64,000 nucleotides of DNA from Cladocopium goreaui (GCA_947184155.2 CAMXCT020002691.1:420578-484577); one strand, 5' to 3'; shown: positions 1 to 10,557, numbered from the stretch's first letter. Notes: generated from the sequence alone by a model not told the origin. Numbers and translations: made by a program.

Positions 1-540
1 AGAAGCCCAGGATCGGGTGTGGAACAGGGAAGTTGAAAGTTTTGCTGAGAGAAGAGCTGCAAAAGCCCTCAGTGCATACCACCAAAGGGAGACTTTAAAC
101 AATAAGCATAATAAGGTGCGTCCCCCTCCAAAATAACCTCCTATTCCACCAAAACCCGGTCGCCTCTCCTAAACCTAGCTCCCCACCAACACCAATACAA
201 TCGCCAAGGGCAGGCAGTACACAAGCAGCATCCACAACCGGTGCAAGGACAGGCGCAGCCGCAGGCGCACCACCAAGGCCAGCTTCCGCTTAGAGAGAGC
301 CGTAAGCAGGGGATACAAATAAGAAGACACATGGGATCCTTTCAACCCAGAAAACCACTAGAAAGAAGACAAAAAGGAAGACAGCCAGGAAAAAGTAGCT
401 GCGACCCGTGGGAGACATTGGACACGTGCAGTGTCCCTCCGAGGAAACCACCAGCGACCCCAACGGGCAAATTTTGTCAGCAAGGGACCCGAAACAGTGT
501 TGGGTATATATACTGGGAGGAGAATATTATGACAATATAA

Positions 541-903
541 TGTTGATGATGTTGATGCTGATGCTGATGCTGATGATGATGATGATGATGATGAGGAGAA
601 TGTTGCGGGTGACGATGTTGAGAATTATGATTTTGAGGATGATGGGGTGCAGGAGGAGGATGTTGAGGATGGTGATGTTGAGGATGATGAGGTTGAGGAT
701 GGTGATGTTGAGGATGATGATGTTGGGGAGGATGACGGTGAGGATGATAATGCGGAAGATGTTGTGGAGGGTGACAAGGTAGAGGATCATCGTGTTGAGA
801 AGGAGCAAAAGGATGACGATGATGCTGATGATGATGATGGTGATGATTGTGATGACAATCATGATGGTGAAGATGATGATAATGATGACAATGATGTTGA
901 TAG

Positions 904-934
<31 letters not shown>

Positions 935-1090
935 GATGATGACGTTGAGGATGATAATGTTGATGGCGAGGATGACAAGGATGATAATCTTGATGTTGCG
1001 GAAGATGACGTCGAGGTTGAAGATGTTGAGGATGATGACGTCAAGGAGGAGGAATATGATAATCTTGAGGATGATGATGTTGAGGAGTAG
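541..1090. repeat. GAT/GATGATG microsatellite-minisatellite (Asp-codon array)
   Basis: About 550 bases of degenerate GAT triplets (GATGATGAT, GTTGAGGAT) with interspersed GAG and GTT. One plus-strand frame (about 647-1090) reads as an almost pure Asp/Glu/Val chain, and the other frames and strand also stay open because the repeat has few stop codons. Openness here is a product of repeat composition, so I do not call a gene, although an acidic tail exon cannot be excluded. Confidence 0.9.
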
Positions 1091-1107
1091 GACCGATCCC
1101 AAGACCG

Positions 1108-1690
1108 GGACCAACACTTTGTGCCAGCCTGCGGGCTCGAAATGCGCATGAACATTTCACACGAACCAATTTGTGCAAGAATTTACTGGAATAATGCCAG
1201 GGCCCACGATCACGACCCACACTTTTTGTGGGCTTGCGCAGTCAAAATGCGCTTGGACATTCAACAAGAAGCACTTCGTGCGAGAATTTACAAGTAAAAT
1301 GCCGCGGACCAAACCGCGGACCACACTTGGCGCGAGCCAGCGCATGCAATCGAAATGCACTTGGACATGTCACAAAAGCCACTTTGCCCAAAAGTTGCAG
1401 GTTTACGGGTGAAATGAGAAATGCCGCGGACCAGAACCACTTTGCGCGAGAATTTGTAGGTAAAATGCCGGGGGCCAAAACCGCGGACCACACTTTGTGC
1501 GAGCCCGCGCAGTCCAAATGCACTTGGACACTTCACAAGAGCCACTTTGAGCAAGAATTTACCGGTAAAATGCCGCGGGCCAAACCAGGACCCACACTTT
1601 GTGCGAGCCTGCGCGGTCGAAATGCACGCGGACATTGCACAAGAGCCATTTTTTGCAGAAAATTACGGGTAAAATGCCGCCGACCAGCTG
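1108..1690. repeat. ~105 bp tandem repeat, about six degenerate copies
   Basis: The words CACACTTTGTGCGAGCC, TCGAAATGCACTTGGACA, CACAAGAGCCACTTT, GAATTTAC and GTAAAATGCCGCGGACC recur in the same order with a period near 102-120 bases, from about 1108 to 1690. One copy (about 1440-1490) is shortened. All frames carry long open stretches that are shadows of the repeat. No gene is supported here. Confidence 0.85.
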
Positions 1691-2110
1691 GAGCACCGTG
1701 ATCAAGCACCGGCCTTTACGCTCACCGTAAGAACCCCTCAGTGTGGACACACTGTTTGGGGAATGCTGGAAGACAAAGCCAAGCACATCAGGCCGACACC
1801 GGAAACAACACAGTGGGAGACAAAGCCAATCACATCCGGCGGACGCCCGACCGAAAGGACGCAATTCTGAAAAGGCGGACAGCACCAGGGCAGAGACATC
1901 TTAATTAAGAAAGAACTGAGAACCCCAATAATAAACTGTTTGGGCCATGACAGGAAACAAGGACAGAGAGACATCCGAAGACCCGGACACCACCACCGTC
2001 AAACAGGCGGACGCCTCTTAAGAAAGAATTGAGGACGCCGACACCAACAGTAAACTCCTCGGGGAAAAACACCCGCAATTCTTGGTGGTTAAGATTCGCA
2101 CCCGAACATT
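1691..2110. other. No gene seen
   Basis: Contains loosely repeated GACAAAGCCAA(T/G)CACATC(C/A)GG segments (about 1770 and 1818). I see no convincing exon, RNA gene or mobile-element end. Confidence 0.5.
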
Positions 2111-2114
2111 ACAG

Positions 2115-2310
2115 TATTGGGTATGTCACCTTTGGCTTTCCTGGGTTGGTTGAATCGCCGTGAGATTTCCAATCAAATCCTGCCTTGGTAATCATCAGCC
2201 TGGTCTCCACACATGGTTTCAACCAGTCTTTGTTGATGCTGCTGGGTGGGTCAAAATACTTGTCCGCCTCGGTCCAGGAGACGTTGAAGCCACGGTAGAA
2301 CTCCAAAATC
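2115..2310 (-). CDS. Possible exon of an unidentified gene
   Basis: A minus-strand open stretch of about 65 codons with balanced composition (residues such as YRGFNVSW, WTEADKYFDPP, KDWLKPCVETR). It is preceded on that strand by a CTCTGCAG acceptor-like sequence and lacks a credible ATG, so it would be an internal exon. I do not recognise the family. It stands out from its surroundings because it is not repeat-derived; it could still be chance. Confidence 0.35.
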
Positions 2311-2679
2311 AAACCTCACTGAACTGCAGAGCAAACAAGGAAGAGAAGCATATGAATATGAATGAACAAATTAACCTCATATTAAGATTTGTATAATCGC
2401 AAAATAAGACCTTTCTATATGATATAATTTGTAAAAACATATATACAGTATATAGTCTATGATATATGATTTGTGATATATGATTATATGCGTATATTGT
2501 ATGTGTATGTTCAAGTTCAGTCATGCCCCTGTCTTTGGCGAAATTCGACGACATACGACGACTCACCAGTCACACGGAGTGGAAACGCCAATGAAGATCA
2601 CCATGCCCAAAAACAACAAAAAGATACTATAGAGCAAATAATACCTGTATGTAAATACCATATATGATACTGACAATAA

Positions 2680-2765
2680 AATTATATATATATATATACG
2701 AATATATATATATATACATATTTATATATGTATACATATATATATACATATAATATACATCATAT
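2680..2765. repeat. AT-rich (TA)n microsatellite
   Basis: Alternating TATATA runs with ATACATA interruptions, inside a generally AT-rich stretch (2390-2810) without coding potential. Confidence 0.85.
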
Positions 2766-2812
2766 ACTGACAAAATTATGTATATTGCATGATTTATGAC
2801 AATTTATGAAAT

Positions 2813-3325
2813 ACTATGAGAATGCAAGAAGTACCCGGGCAAGCCGGCAGTGGAAGTTTTGAAATTGAAACGCCTATAGCCTATAGAGCAAAACAAAGAA
2901 TGTGCCTTCTGTGCTTCGCAGCAACAATCTTTTGATTTTTGATTCCGGGGCCATCTCTTTTCAAAGCTGGACCTTTTCCCATTTCATCTGATCTCATCGC
3001 ATCGCAGCTTCTCTTGGAAATTGCTCATTGCATCCCACTGTGTCATCCCATCTCATCTCATCTCATCTCACGCCGTGCTTTCTCAGCGTTTTTCACCTCC
3101 CATCTCGGCGCGAAAGCCGAAAAAAGTACGATTTTGGAGCTTTTCTACACAAGGAAAAAGGAAAATGAAAAGCACCAGAAACGACAAAAATCTGCAAAAG
3201 CTCATTGCCGCAACTTTGTGGCGATTGATTGAACTGCCACTTCAACTTGTGAAAACGAAGCTCTCGTGCGAGACCGTCCTCAAAAAGGGAAAGTTGAAGA
3301 TGCGAAATGGAAGCTTTCATGCGAG
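2813..3325. other. No gene recognised; short ATCTC repeat
   Basis: Includes CATCTCATCTCATCTCA near 3050-3070 and otherwise unremarkable sequence. Two overlapping plus-strand open frames show no family features and share the same bases, so neither is annotated. Confidence 0.4.
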
Positions 3326-3329
3326 ACTT

Positions 3330-3600
3330 TCATTGCGGTGACCATCATTGCTGTTGACTTTCATTGCTGTGACCATCATTTCTGTTGACTTTCATTGCTG
3401 TGACATGCTGCGACCATCATTGTTATTGACTTTCAAAGCTGTAACCATCATTGCTGTGGACATCTTTGGACTTTCATGGCTGGGAAAATCAGTGCTGGTG
3501 ACTTTCATTGCTGTGACCATTATTGCCGTAGTCAACCAGTGCTGTTGAAATTCATTGATGTTCACTTTCATTGCTGTGACCATCCTGTCTGTTGACTTGC
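3330..3600. repeat. 27-30 bp tandem repeat (TTTCATTGCTGTGACCATCAT)
   Basis: The block GACTTTCATTGCTGTGACC followed by ATCATTGCTGTT recurs at least eight times with point changes and small indels between 3330 and 3600. A minisatellite; the open frames across it are shadows. Confidence 0.85.
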
Positions 3601-3654
3601 AAAGCTCTGGAAAACAGAAATATAGACTTCTAAACTTCCTTTGACAAATACGTG

Positions 3655-4085
3655 ATATATATATATATATATGATCCAGTCCACCGGCCACCTACCCCCC
3701 CGTGGTATCCCCCCCTCCATATATACATACAGACAAACAGACAGACAGACAGACATACATAAATCCCTACCTGCATGTATACATACCTTCGTACATACCC
3801 ACCTGCCTGCATAAACACAAAGACATATATTTGCATACCTACATACATACATTCCTACTACATACACACCTGCCTGCCTACCTACCTACCTACCTACCTA
3901 CCTCACTACCTACCTACCTACCTACCTACCTACCTACCTACATACATACATACATGCATACATGCCTACAGATAGACATACATACCCACCTACATCCATT
4001 CTTACCAACCTACCTACTTACATACCTACCTTCATACATACGTGCATGTATGCATTCATTCATCCATATATTATATATATATATA
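3655..4085. repeat. AT run and CCTA/CATA/CAGA tetranucleotide repeats
   Basis: A (AT)n run at 3655-3674 is followed from about 3717 by ACAGACAGACAG, then CATACATAC and a long CCTACCTACC array (3865-4040), and ends in (TA)n near 4068-4085. It is polymorphism-prone microsatellite DNA. The apparent 155-codon plus-strand frame (Tyr/Leu/Pro/Thr repeats) comes from the tetranucleotide. Confidence 0.92.
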
Positions 4086-4136
4086 TTACACCTTCCTAGA
4101 TACTTACCACATACCCCGCACATACCCCCACCACAA

Positions 4137-4166
4137 GGGGGGTTGGGGGGGGAGGGTGAAGGGGGG
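4137..4166 (+). other. G-quadruplex-forming run
   Basis: Runs of 6, 8, 3 and 6 guanines separated by TT, A and TGAA meet the usual four-run G-quadruplex pattern on the plus strand. It abuts the start of the dispersed repeat at 4167. Confidence 0.7.
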
Positions 4167-4382
4167 TGAGGTCGCGTTCCGGTAATGAGGGGCCTTGGAT
4201 CTAAGGTAGAAGCTACGAACACTTGTGGTCACACAGTCGAAGCGCGGCACCTTTCTATGCAGCTATGATAGCAAGTCTTGAGCCACGGAGTGGCGCAGTG
4301 GATCAAATGAATCAGAGTGAACATGTCACATGGTATGTAAACTGTATGTGCATTGTGTAGACACGTCCCCAAAAATAGGTTA
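4167..4382 (+). repeat. Dispersed ~215 bp repeat, copy 1 (SINE-like)
   Basis: Near-identical to 35947-36162 in the same orientation, from TGAGGT(C/A)GCGTTCCG to ACACGTCCCCAAAAATAGGTTA, with about 90 percent identity and a few small indels by eye. Both copies contain TGGCGCAGTGG, which fits the Pol III box A consensus (TRGCNNAGYNGG). I could not find a convincing box B. A tRNA-derived SINE is possible, but so is a fragment of a larger element. Confidence 0.7.
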
Positions 4383-4554
4383 CAAACAGACGCAAATTTT
4401 ATTCGTGTCGTAACATGCAGAGAAAGTTTAGCTCTTGCATAAGAAACGCTCAGCCTATGCTCTGCTGTGAAACACGGTCCGGAGACAAAACGAAAAGCTA
4501 CTCTACGGCTCGTGACATCTCAAAAATATAGTGGTTGATATTGCCGTTAATCGG

Positions 4555-5211
4555 CTAGTGTTCCTTGATTTCAGCATCCCATGCGAAGGGTGTGTCCATA
4601 GAGATACGATTGGTTGTTTCTCCTTTGCAAGGAGAGCTGATCAAAGTAAATCGAATCCGTTGGGAACTGTGGAACCATATCCAACCAAGTTCCATCTGGA
4701 TTGCGAAGCCAACGTTCGTATGGCACTTGATATCCGCGAACATACACAACAGACGCATTCTGTTGGTCCCAACGATAATAAGGCTGTTGATAGTATCCTT
4801 GACCGTGTTGTCGGTTCTGATACGGATCTCTTGGAGGATATACTGCTGATAGTTTTGCTGGTAGTTTTGCTGATATCCATGATTCAGCCAGGCATCCTTG
4901 TCCTTGTTGTTGTTGGCGCTGTTGGTAGCCACTGTTCAACCAGTGTGCTCCTTTTCCTTGACCGTGAGATCGGTTCTGCTGAGGATTGTCACCAGTTCTG
5001 CTGCGTGTTCTTCGGAATTGAAGAGTTGCAGAACGTTGGCGTCCATGGTGTTCTTCTCTCCTAGCTGGAGTTGATCCGCGGTGAGTTGATCTTTCTCACG
5101 GGCGATCACGGCCGTGTTGTCGGCTCGCAGATCTTTCTTTGTTGGGTCTCTCTGTTTCTCGGAAGTTATCCCTTGGCAGCGGTGGAACGAGTCCCGGCGC
5201 TCTTGTCTCAA
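4555..5211 (-). CDS. Gln-rich C-terminal exons, downstream of EEP-like domain
   Basis: Two overlapping minus-strand frames carry low-complexity but protein-like sequence. One (about 4936-5211) includes LTADQLQLGEK and VLQLFNSEEHAAELV. The next (about 4571-4939) is Gln/Tyr-rich with GYQQRQQQQGQG, then PYERWLRNPDGTWLDMVPQ. The frame change near 4936 implies an intron or an indel. These follow the EEP-like exons in the same direction and could be the tail of that protein. No family recognised. Confidence 0.4.
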
Positions 5212-5500
5212 TTATGGCGTTCCTGGCCTGCTTGAATAAATTTGCATAAACTCTTGATTTTTCTCCTGCCATTTGCCTCTCCGCCGGTTTCGGCTGCCTG
5301 AGAGCGAATGCGAAAGTTTTTGATGGGCCGCGGAATATGGTCATGAGTGGAGAGAGAGTGAAAAGCTTGATCGCTGTCTCCAAGCCCTAAGTCATAGACA
5401 AGGAGATGCTTGGGTTGCTCCACGTCGGCCAACAAAATTTTGTCATCATACGCTGAACCGGCAATGCCGTCCGCTTTAGCGGACTGTTGCTTGCCTCGGT
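5208..5500 (-). CDS. EEP-like domain, C-terminal exon (tentative)
   Basis: A minus-strand exon-like stretch containing ADGIAGSAYDDKILLADVE and LLVYDLGLGDSDQ, followed by a basic region. In endonuclease/exonuclease/phosphatase folds the last catalytic segment is a short S-D-H-type motif after a hydrophobic strand; GLGDSD sits in the expected place but lacks the canonical H, so assignment depends on the two preceding exons (5697-6014, 6127-6972). The flanking sequence at 5500-5560 shows no clear gene. Confidence 0.45.
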
Positions 5501-5696
5501 CTTCAGTCATAATGGTCTGCTTGGCACAATACAATGAAATTCACAGCATGCAGGCGCAGTCGGCACCGGTGTTGTTCTCCTAAGATTTGATGTATTTGGA
5601 TGCCTGGGCGGAAGAGACTACATTATACGTGATACGATTCAGTGCAGACCGATTCAAGTTAATTTGTCCGAGAAACCTCTCTAAAAGATCAATTAA

Positions 5697-6014
5697 TTAA
5701 GATGCAGCTCCGGAAACATCCCTTTTGAAGTTGCGCTGTGCAAAAAGGCTGCCATCACCTTGGATGAAATCAACCTGGTGGGAGATGCAAGATGCGATGA
5801 ATTTGGCCCACCTTTCACATGCTTCTGCATATGCGATCTTGCAGGCAAAAGATGATATGTGAGAAACGGCAACACGTACCTCGGACAAACCGAGTCTTCT
5901 GGCGTCATGATTGTCTGCGCCGGATATCGGCTTGAGCAGCTCGCATGTTTCTACTGATTCCTTACCTTGAATTTCTGAGATGTGCCAATCTTGATCATCT
6001 CTGGTACTGGCCAA
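5697..6014 (-). CDS. EEP-like domain, middle exon (tentative)
   Basis: About 105 minus-strand codons with LSEVRVAVSHISSFACK, then AEACERWAKFIASC and VDFIQGDGSLFAQRNFKRD. The RV-V-H-SS strand followed by a helix and an IQGD segment resembles the EEP-family core strand and its G-D-(F/A)-N metal-site motif, here GDGS, so the canonical Asn is replaced. AAG|GTAAGG near codon 18 of this stretch is a good donor, so a small intron may divide it. Function beyond 'possible metal-dependent nuclease or phosphatase' is not supported. Confidence 0.45.
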   Translation of the reverse strand: MASTRDDQDWHISEIQGKESVETCELLKPISGADNHDARRLGLSEVRVAVSHISSFACKIAYAEACERWAKFIASCISHQVDFIQGDGSLFAQRNFKRDVSGAAS

Positions 6015-6126
6015 GGGAGCCGGATGCGGCGTGATTTCGTTGGCCAGGTTTGAATCACAATCAGGGAGAGTTGTTCTTATTCCATCTTATTCCTGAGCTT
6101 GTGTCAACCATCTCTCCTGAGGTTAC

Positions 6127-6972
6127 CTGTCCAAAAGCGGGTCTAAAAATACAACCATGAATGATCCAGAATTTGTTATCAGGCTTGGTTTTTTGTTCTG
6201 TAACATACTGACGCTGACCAAGCAAGTCAACAAATGATCCAACCTCATGCGTGCCACGTACAAAGACTGCAACGGGAGGAGCCGTGATTTCGGCGTGCAC
6301 AACCATGCCCAGCACCGCGTGATCACGTACAATGTGCTGGTGTCTGGCAATTCCGCCAACCGGATCATTTGCCTCGCAGAGTCCAACATTGTCCGCGCCG
6401 TTTCGGAAAACTAAATACGGAAGCACTACACAGTTAGGATCTTTTCTGATCCAGGACGGAAATTTCACGTGGCCTCCAATGCATGGTTTTCCGTTGATAT
6501 TGCCAAGATTCAGAGTGAGAAGTGACAAATGGTAAGTATCTTTTTGGCTCTCAGCAGCGTTGTCCGGATTTCGGAACTCGCCGGTCTTGATGACATTTTT
6601 GCTGAGCAAGACGGATCTGTACAACTCCAGGAGGTCGTAACATTCATCCTCAGTCAGGTCATGATGCTTGCAACTGATGAGAATAGGTGGTCTCCAACTT
6701 GGAAGTGGTACTTCTGGATCCTGATACTGAATGTAATGCTCTTTGAAAGTGGAAACACGTCTTTTTCCCGGCAGGGTGTAGGCTAAGTCAGCAAACTTGT
6801 ATTCTTCAATACTGTGCTTCAAGAAAGATTGCAAGTAGCTGTTACCGACCTCAATTCCCTCGGTGCATTTGTCAATTAGGTCGTCAAAGGCTGCTTTCCG
6901 GTAATCTGATTGTCCAGACCTCTGTGATCCAAAATATGCTTCTTGGCCTAAGCAAAAAGGTTTAATGAACAA
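6127..6972 (-). CDS. EEP-like domain, N-terminal exon (tentative nuclease/phosphatase)
   Basis: The longest uninterrupted coding stretch of this cluster (about 280 codons). It has no ATG at its 5' end, so it is probably an internal exon, and ends at CAG|GTAACC, a canonical donor at 6127. Residues about 155-165 read LLTLNLGNINGKP (EEP motif I, with Asn) and about 185-205 read NGADNVGLCEAND (EEP motif II, with the catalytic Glu). AVFVRGTHEV follows as a later core strand. The pair N...DxVGLxE is the main evidence. A role in DNA, RNA or phospholipid cleavage cannot be separated from sequence alone. Upstream and downstream exons are in the same orientation. Confidence 0.55.
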
Positions 6973-7199
6973 GGTCCGTGATATCGAACGTGGAGTCCTT
7001 GGAGCAATACTGTCTGGAAGAAACTGCTCACCAAGTTCCGACGATTAATTGCAAATGTGGTGATCACAAGCCTCACCGTGAGATCGGCAGCCCAGGCAGT
7101 AGGCATATAACCACAATGGTGACACCAATACATGACATGGGAAAGGCGACAATCTTTCACATTCCGACATTCAAGTCTGCGATCCGGTCTTGGAAACCA

Positions 7200-7610
7200 T
7201 TAGATGCTTGCGAAGTCTTGAACGAAATTGTTCTTGAAATTGCCGTATACCTTTTTGGCCACGTCAGCATCACGCATCATATCTTTGGCCCGTTTGCTAG
7301 TTTCACGCTTGGGAGGTGCCTTTACCTCCTGTTTATTTGGGCCTTTCTTGTCCTTCCCCCATTTATCGGCTGGTGCGGATGCGGACGATGAGGCGGTTGC
7401 CGAATGATCCGGGATATCGGATTTCTTCTGCCATGCTTTTCTCGGCATGGCTTTCGAATTAATCTTATGGGGAAAGGCAAAAGAAACCGAGGTGTCACTG
7501 TCACTGTCGCTTTGATATGGACCATCGTCATCTGGTTCTTTATCCGTCTTTTTATCGGATGCTTCTGCTTTTTCAGGCATTTTCCTTTTACCGGACACTT
7601 CCTTTTTCAT
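7200..7610 (-). CDS. Disordered Lys/Ser/Asp-rich exon of the EEP-like gene
   Basis: About 136 minus-strand codons, highly charged: KKTDKEPDDDGPYQSDSDSD, then a Lys/Pro/Ala stretch (KGPNKQEVKAPPKRETSKR) and KKVYGNFKNNFVQDF. It lies between the EEP-like exons and the exons at 8.0-9.1 kb, in the same direction. Its composition suggests a linker. Between 7700 and 8000 there are further minus-strand coherent bits (for example DADFELMTDYQPERD near 7860-7900) that may be small exons. Confidence 0.45.
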   Translation of the reverse strand: MKKEVSGKRKMPEKAEASDKKTDKEPDDDGPYQSDSDSDTSVSFAFPHKINSKAMPRKAWQKKSDIPDHSATASSSASAPADKWGKDKKGPNKQEVKAPPKRETSKRAKDMMRDADVAKKVYGNFKNNFVQDFASI

Positions 7611-8040
7611 TCCTTCACGGAATCGTTCAGAGGGTCTTCCTCAGAAAGAGGAGGTTCCAACGGTCTGTCATTAGGAGTTGGACCGTCTCGGGATGCCTTG
7701 GCCGGCGCGGCTCGTTGAGTCTTCAAACAGGTAGTGAATACATTAACGTCAGACGCATCAGAAAGTCTTTCCATGACATGATATACTGCTTACGAGTCCA
7801 GATGCTTCTTGTTATTAATATTTTTTTACGTTGCTGCCAGTAAAATTGATGATGGGCAATGTGAAGCATGATGTCTCTTTCAGGCTGGTAGTCTGTCATC
7901 AACTCAAAGTCGGCATCAACAACAGGCTTCTGAATTCAGCAGCAGTCAATCAGAGACCATACGCTGAGAAATCGGCTGAAAGGAACGGCCTCTTTGGTCA
8001 AAACGTATTGACTCTCTGTGAAATCGGGGTATTTAAGTCT

Positions 8041-8391
8041 TCAATGCATGTCGGATGACCTACAATGATACAATCTGACTCGGGTCGGAGAGAGTCCTCC
8101 ATAGTGGACATCTTGTCTTCCTCCACGAATACCTCCCGGAAGCAAGCCGAGGCGGCATGTCGACGGGAGGTTCGTGTCATTAGTTCCATGGACCAGATAT
8201 CGGTTTGGGAACCTGCTTGGAACAAACTTGGCATGTTCAACCGTAGACTGAATGCCCAGACAAAGGAAGACTGACACAATGTCGAGTCCTTCGAGCTGAT
8301 CGGCCTGAGCCATACGCTCGCCGTCTTTTTCAAAAACTGAGGGCTTAAACCACGGCACTGGGTTTGCTAACTTCCCTGGTTCACTCAGCAC
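8041..8391 (-). pseudogene. Exon with a frameshift, N-terminal part of the EEP-like gene
   Basis: The minus-strand reading runs WFKPSVFEKDGERMAQ, LEGLDIVSVFLCLGIQ, FVPSRFPNRYLVHGTND. Near 8146-8156 (around GGCTTGCTTCCG) the sensible sequence jumps to another frame, continuing FREVFVEEDKMSTMED and ESDCIIVGHPTCIEDLN. Either a 1-2 base indel has broken the exon or a very small intron or sequencing error lies there. No family recognised. The jump weakens the case that the whole 4.5-9.1 kb gene is intact. Confidence 0.45.
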
Positions 8392-8499
8392 GAGTCAAAA
8401 AGCCAATTTGCACCCGGCTTTTATTGGAATTACTACATATATGCACCAGGGGTATCATGTATATATTGCCGTAGCTCGGATCCTCATATTCTTACCCAC

Positions 8500-9120
8500 C
8501 TGAGATTCGTCGAGAGTTTTGAGTTTCTTGTGGCCTCTGCTGTTCATCTCTCGGATCTTTCGAGTCGTGCCTCCGTGGTTGAAAAGTTCGTTGAGACAAA
8601 GTGATCCGTCTTCATGGGGCAAACGACCGCGCCTGAACACATAAGAGAAGTGTTTGGATCCGGGCTCAAAAACAATGTCATTCATAATGGCGACATAATC
8701 ATTATCTGTTTGAACTCCTCCGTGTTTTCGCAGTACATGGATCACAGCCTCTACAAACGCGACAGAATTTCCACGGACTAGGTCCAGTGGCTGCTTGAAG
8801 GCTGCCTCGATAAAGCTGTCTCTCAGTGCGTATTCTTTTTCATCTCTGAGAGTGCTGTCATTATACCTTCGGTGTCTGCCCGTACATTCGGGCCGTCCAC
8901 CTCTGGAACTGTCTTGGAGTTTCACCACGTGGCGTGCGTTCTCCTTTAGGAGCGAAGCCCGTAGAATCGGGACGTGTTGATCTGGACTGCATGCGCAGGC
9001 GGCATGATTCAGTGGGACAATGAAAAGTGCAAAAAAGGTTGTAGCTATGGACAAGGGTCTGCCGTTTTCCCTGTTGAGCCGAGAGGTGCACACACAATTT
9101 TTCTTGAAAAGAAAATTCAC
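8500..9120 (-). CDS. Upstream exon of the same minus-strand gene, unknown domain
   Basis: Coherent minus-strand coding with FIEAAFKQPLDLVRG, SVAFVEAVIHVLRKHGGVQ, NDYVAIMNDIVFEPGSKHF, YVFRRGRLPHEDGSLCLNE. The 3' end is a textbook donor, CAG|GTGGGTAAG, at 8500, which is why I close the exon there rather than at the in-frame stop. The 5' end is uncertain: the first ~60 codons of the open stretch are less protein-like. Not recognised. The orientation and spacing to 8041-8391 suggest one transcript. Confidence 0.5.
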
Positions 9121-9600
9121 TTTTCAAAGTACATCAGTGCAAACACAAAATCAGCAATGTCTGCACAAAGAAATGAAGTTACATTGTACATTGTGTGGTT
9201 CATGAGATTTTCAATAACCCAAGTGGTGAGGAATGCCTGTGCTTCAGCAGGGATCGAAACGGTGGATGGACATCAACCTGATCAAGCCTTCCAGTGGTGA
9301 TCGACAAATGAAGTTGGTCAGGTTTCGCGGTGTGTTTAGTTAGCGGGTCGGCTAGGCAATATTCGCTCGCGATATGAGTACGGTCATCAAGATGTCCAGA
9401 GTTGCTCTCATGTCTAAGCATTTGGATTAAGATGGTGTGCTTCTTTCTGTTCAGGCAAGTGTGTCGTTTGAGCGGTGGTCACCAAGTTTTTTGCGTCGGT
9501 ACGCATATGTATGGGAACAATTTCGCCGCTCACGTCGATCCATCAGACTCTGAGAAACAAGCACGTTCCAAAACACTTCATGAGTGCGTTTAATTCAGCG
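9121..9600. other. No gene seen
   Basis: No exon-like reading, RNA gene or repeat was recognised in this stretch; several short overlapping frames look like chance. Confidence 0.4.
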
Positions 9601-9612
9601 ACCGTGTTGACT

Positions 9613-9736
9613 GAGTTGTTGTTGTTGTTGTTGTTGTTGTGCTTGTGCTTGTGCTTGTGCTTGTGCTTGTGCTTGTGCTTGTGCTTGTGCTTGTGCTTGT
9701 GCTTGTGCTTGTGCTTGTGCTTGTGCTTGTGCTTGT

Positions 9737-9784
<48 letters not shown>

Positions 9785-9796
9785 CGTTGCTGTTGT

Positions 9797-9831
<35 letters not shown>

Positions 9832-9841
9832 GTGTTGTTGT

Positions 9842-9876
<35 letters not shown>

Positions 9877-9985
9877 TTGTTGTTGTTGTTGCTGCTGTTG
9901 CTGTTGTGGTTGTGGTTGTCGTTGTCGTTGTCATTGTCGTTGTCGTTGTCGTTGTCGTCGTCGTCGTCGTCGTCGTTGTTGTTGT
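9613..9985. repeat. TTGTGC / TTGCTG / TTGTCG microsatellite
   Basis: (TTG)n, then about 15 copies of TTGTGC, then about 25 copies of TTGCTG with interruptions, then GTTGTC and GTC units. Strand asymmetry is strong (nearly no A on plus). Long poly-Leu, poly-Val and poly-Thr frames arise from it. It could be part of a transcript but there is no sign it encodes a protein. Confidence 0.95.
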
Positions 9986-10339
9986 TGTTGTGATCTTATG
10001 GCTGTCATAGCCAATGATGGAACCACGCGTTGCGGAATCAGAACCGGATGATCGGTGTGTATGTGTATCTTGTCCATAACCGTAAGATCGGTGCGTGTTT
10101 CGTGTTGGCAAATATGTGCGGTCTTCAGCCAAGAAAATGACATGTGCACGCTGACTGGACTTATTACTATTAATTACCAATAGTACCGCACAAGGCAGTG
10201 GCGGAAGTTTCAAAAATAGGAAGCCTATAGGAGAGATTGGTTGTTGTGAATCGCGGATGGCAGAGCGAATCCACTGATGACCGACAGGTGGTTGGAGTTG
10301 TGTCTTCTGGAGTGGCTGCAATGGTTGCAGTGGTCACCT

Positions 10340-10475
10340 CACCACAACTGCTGGATGTAGTGTGGTGTAGTGCAGTTGTAGGTGTAGGTGTAGCTGTAGC
10401 GTAGTGGAGTTGTAGTTTTAAGCTGTAGTTGTAATGTGGTGTAATTAGCGTAGTGTAGTTGCAGTTGCAGTTCGA
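10340..10475. repeat. GTAGTTGTAGTG-type degenerate repeat
   Basis: Short words GTAGTG, GTTGTAG, GTGTAG and GTAGCTG recur across about 135 bases. No gene. Confidence 0.7.
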
Positions 10476-10557
10476 GTTTCCCTTCCTTTGCCTTTCGTGA
10501 AGGCATTCCTTTGACAGAATCCTTACCTTTCATTCCTTTCTTGCCCTTCTTACCTTT

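Noticed and set aside
527-1155. Long open frames on both strands over the GAT repeat (up to 196 codons)
   Set aside because: All six frames are open because the triplet repeat lacks stops; composition is that of the repeat, with no start or splice context.
1157-1701. Proteins of 67-157 codons on both strands in the 105-bp tandem repeat
   Set aside because: Mutually overlapping frames of one tandem repeat; no conserved reading.
4283-4310. tRNA gene at the GTGGCGCAGTGG segment
   Set aside because: A box A-like word is present, but no cloverleaf, anticodon stem or box B was found.
9475-10321. Poly-Leu, poly-Val and poly-Thr proteins at the TTGTGC/TTGCTG repeat
   Set aside because: They are different translations of one microsatellite.
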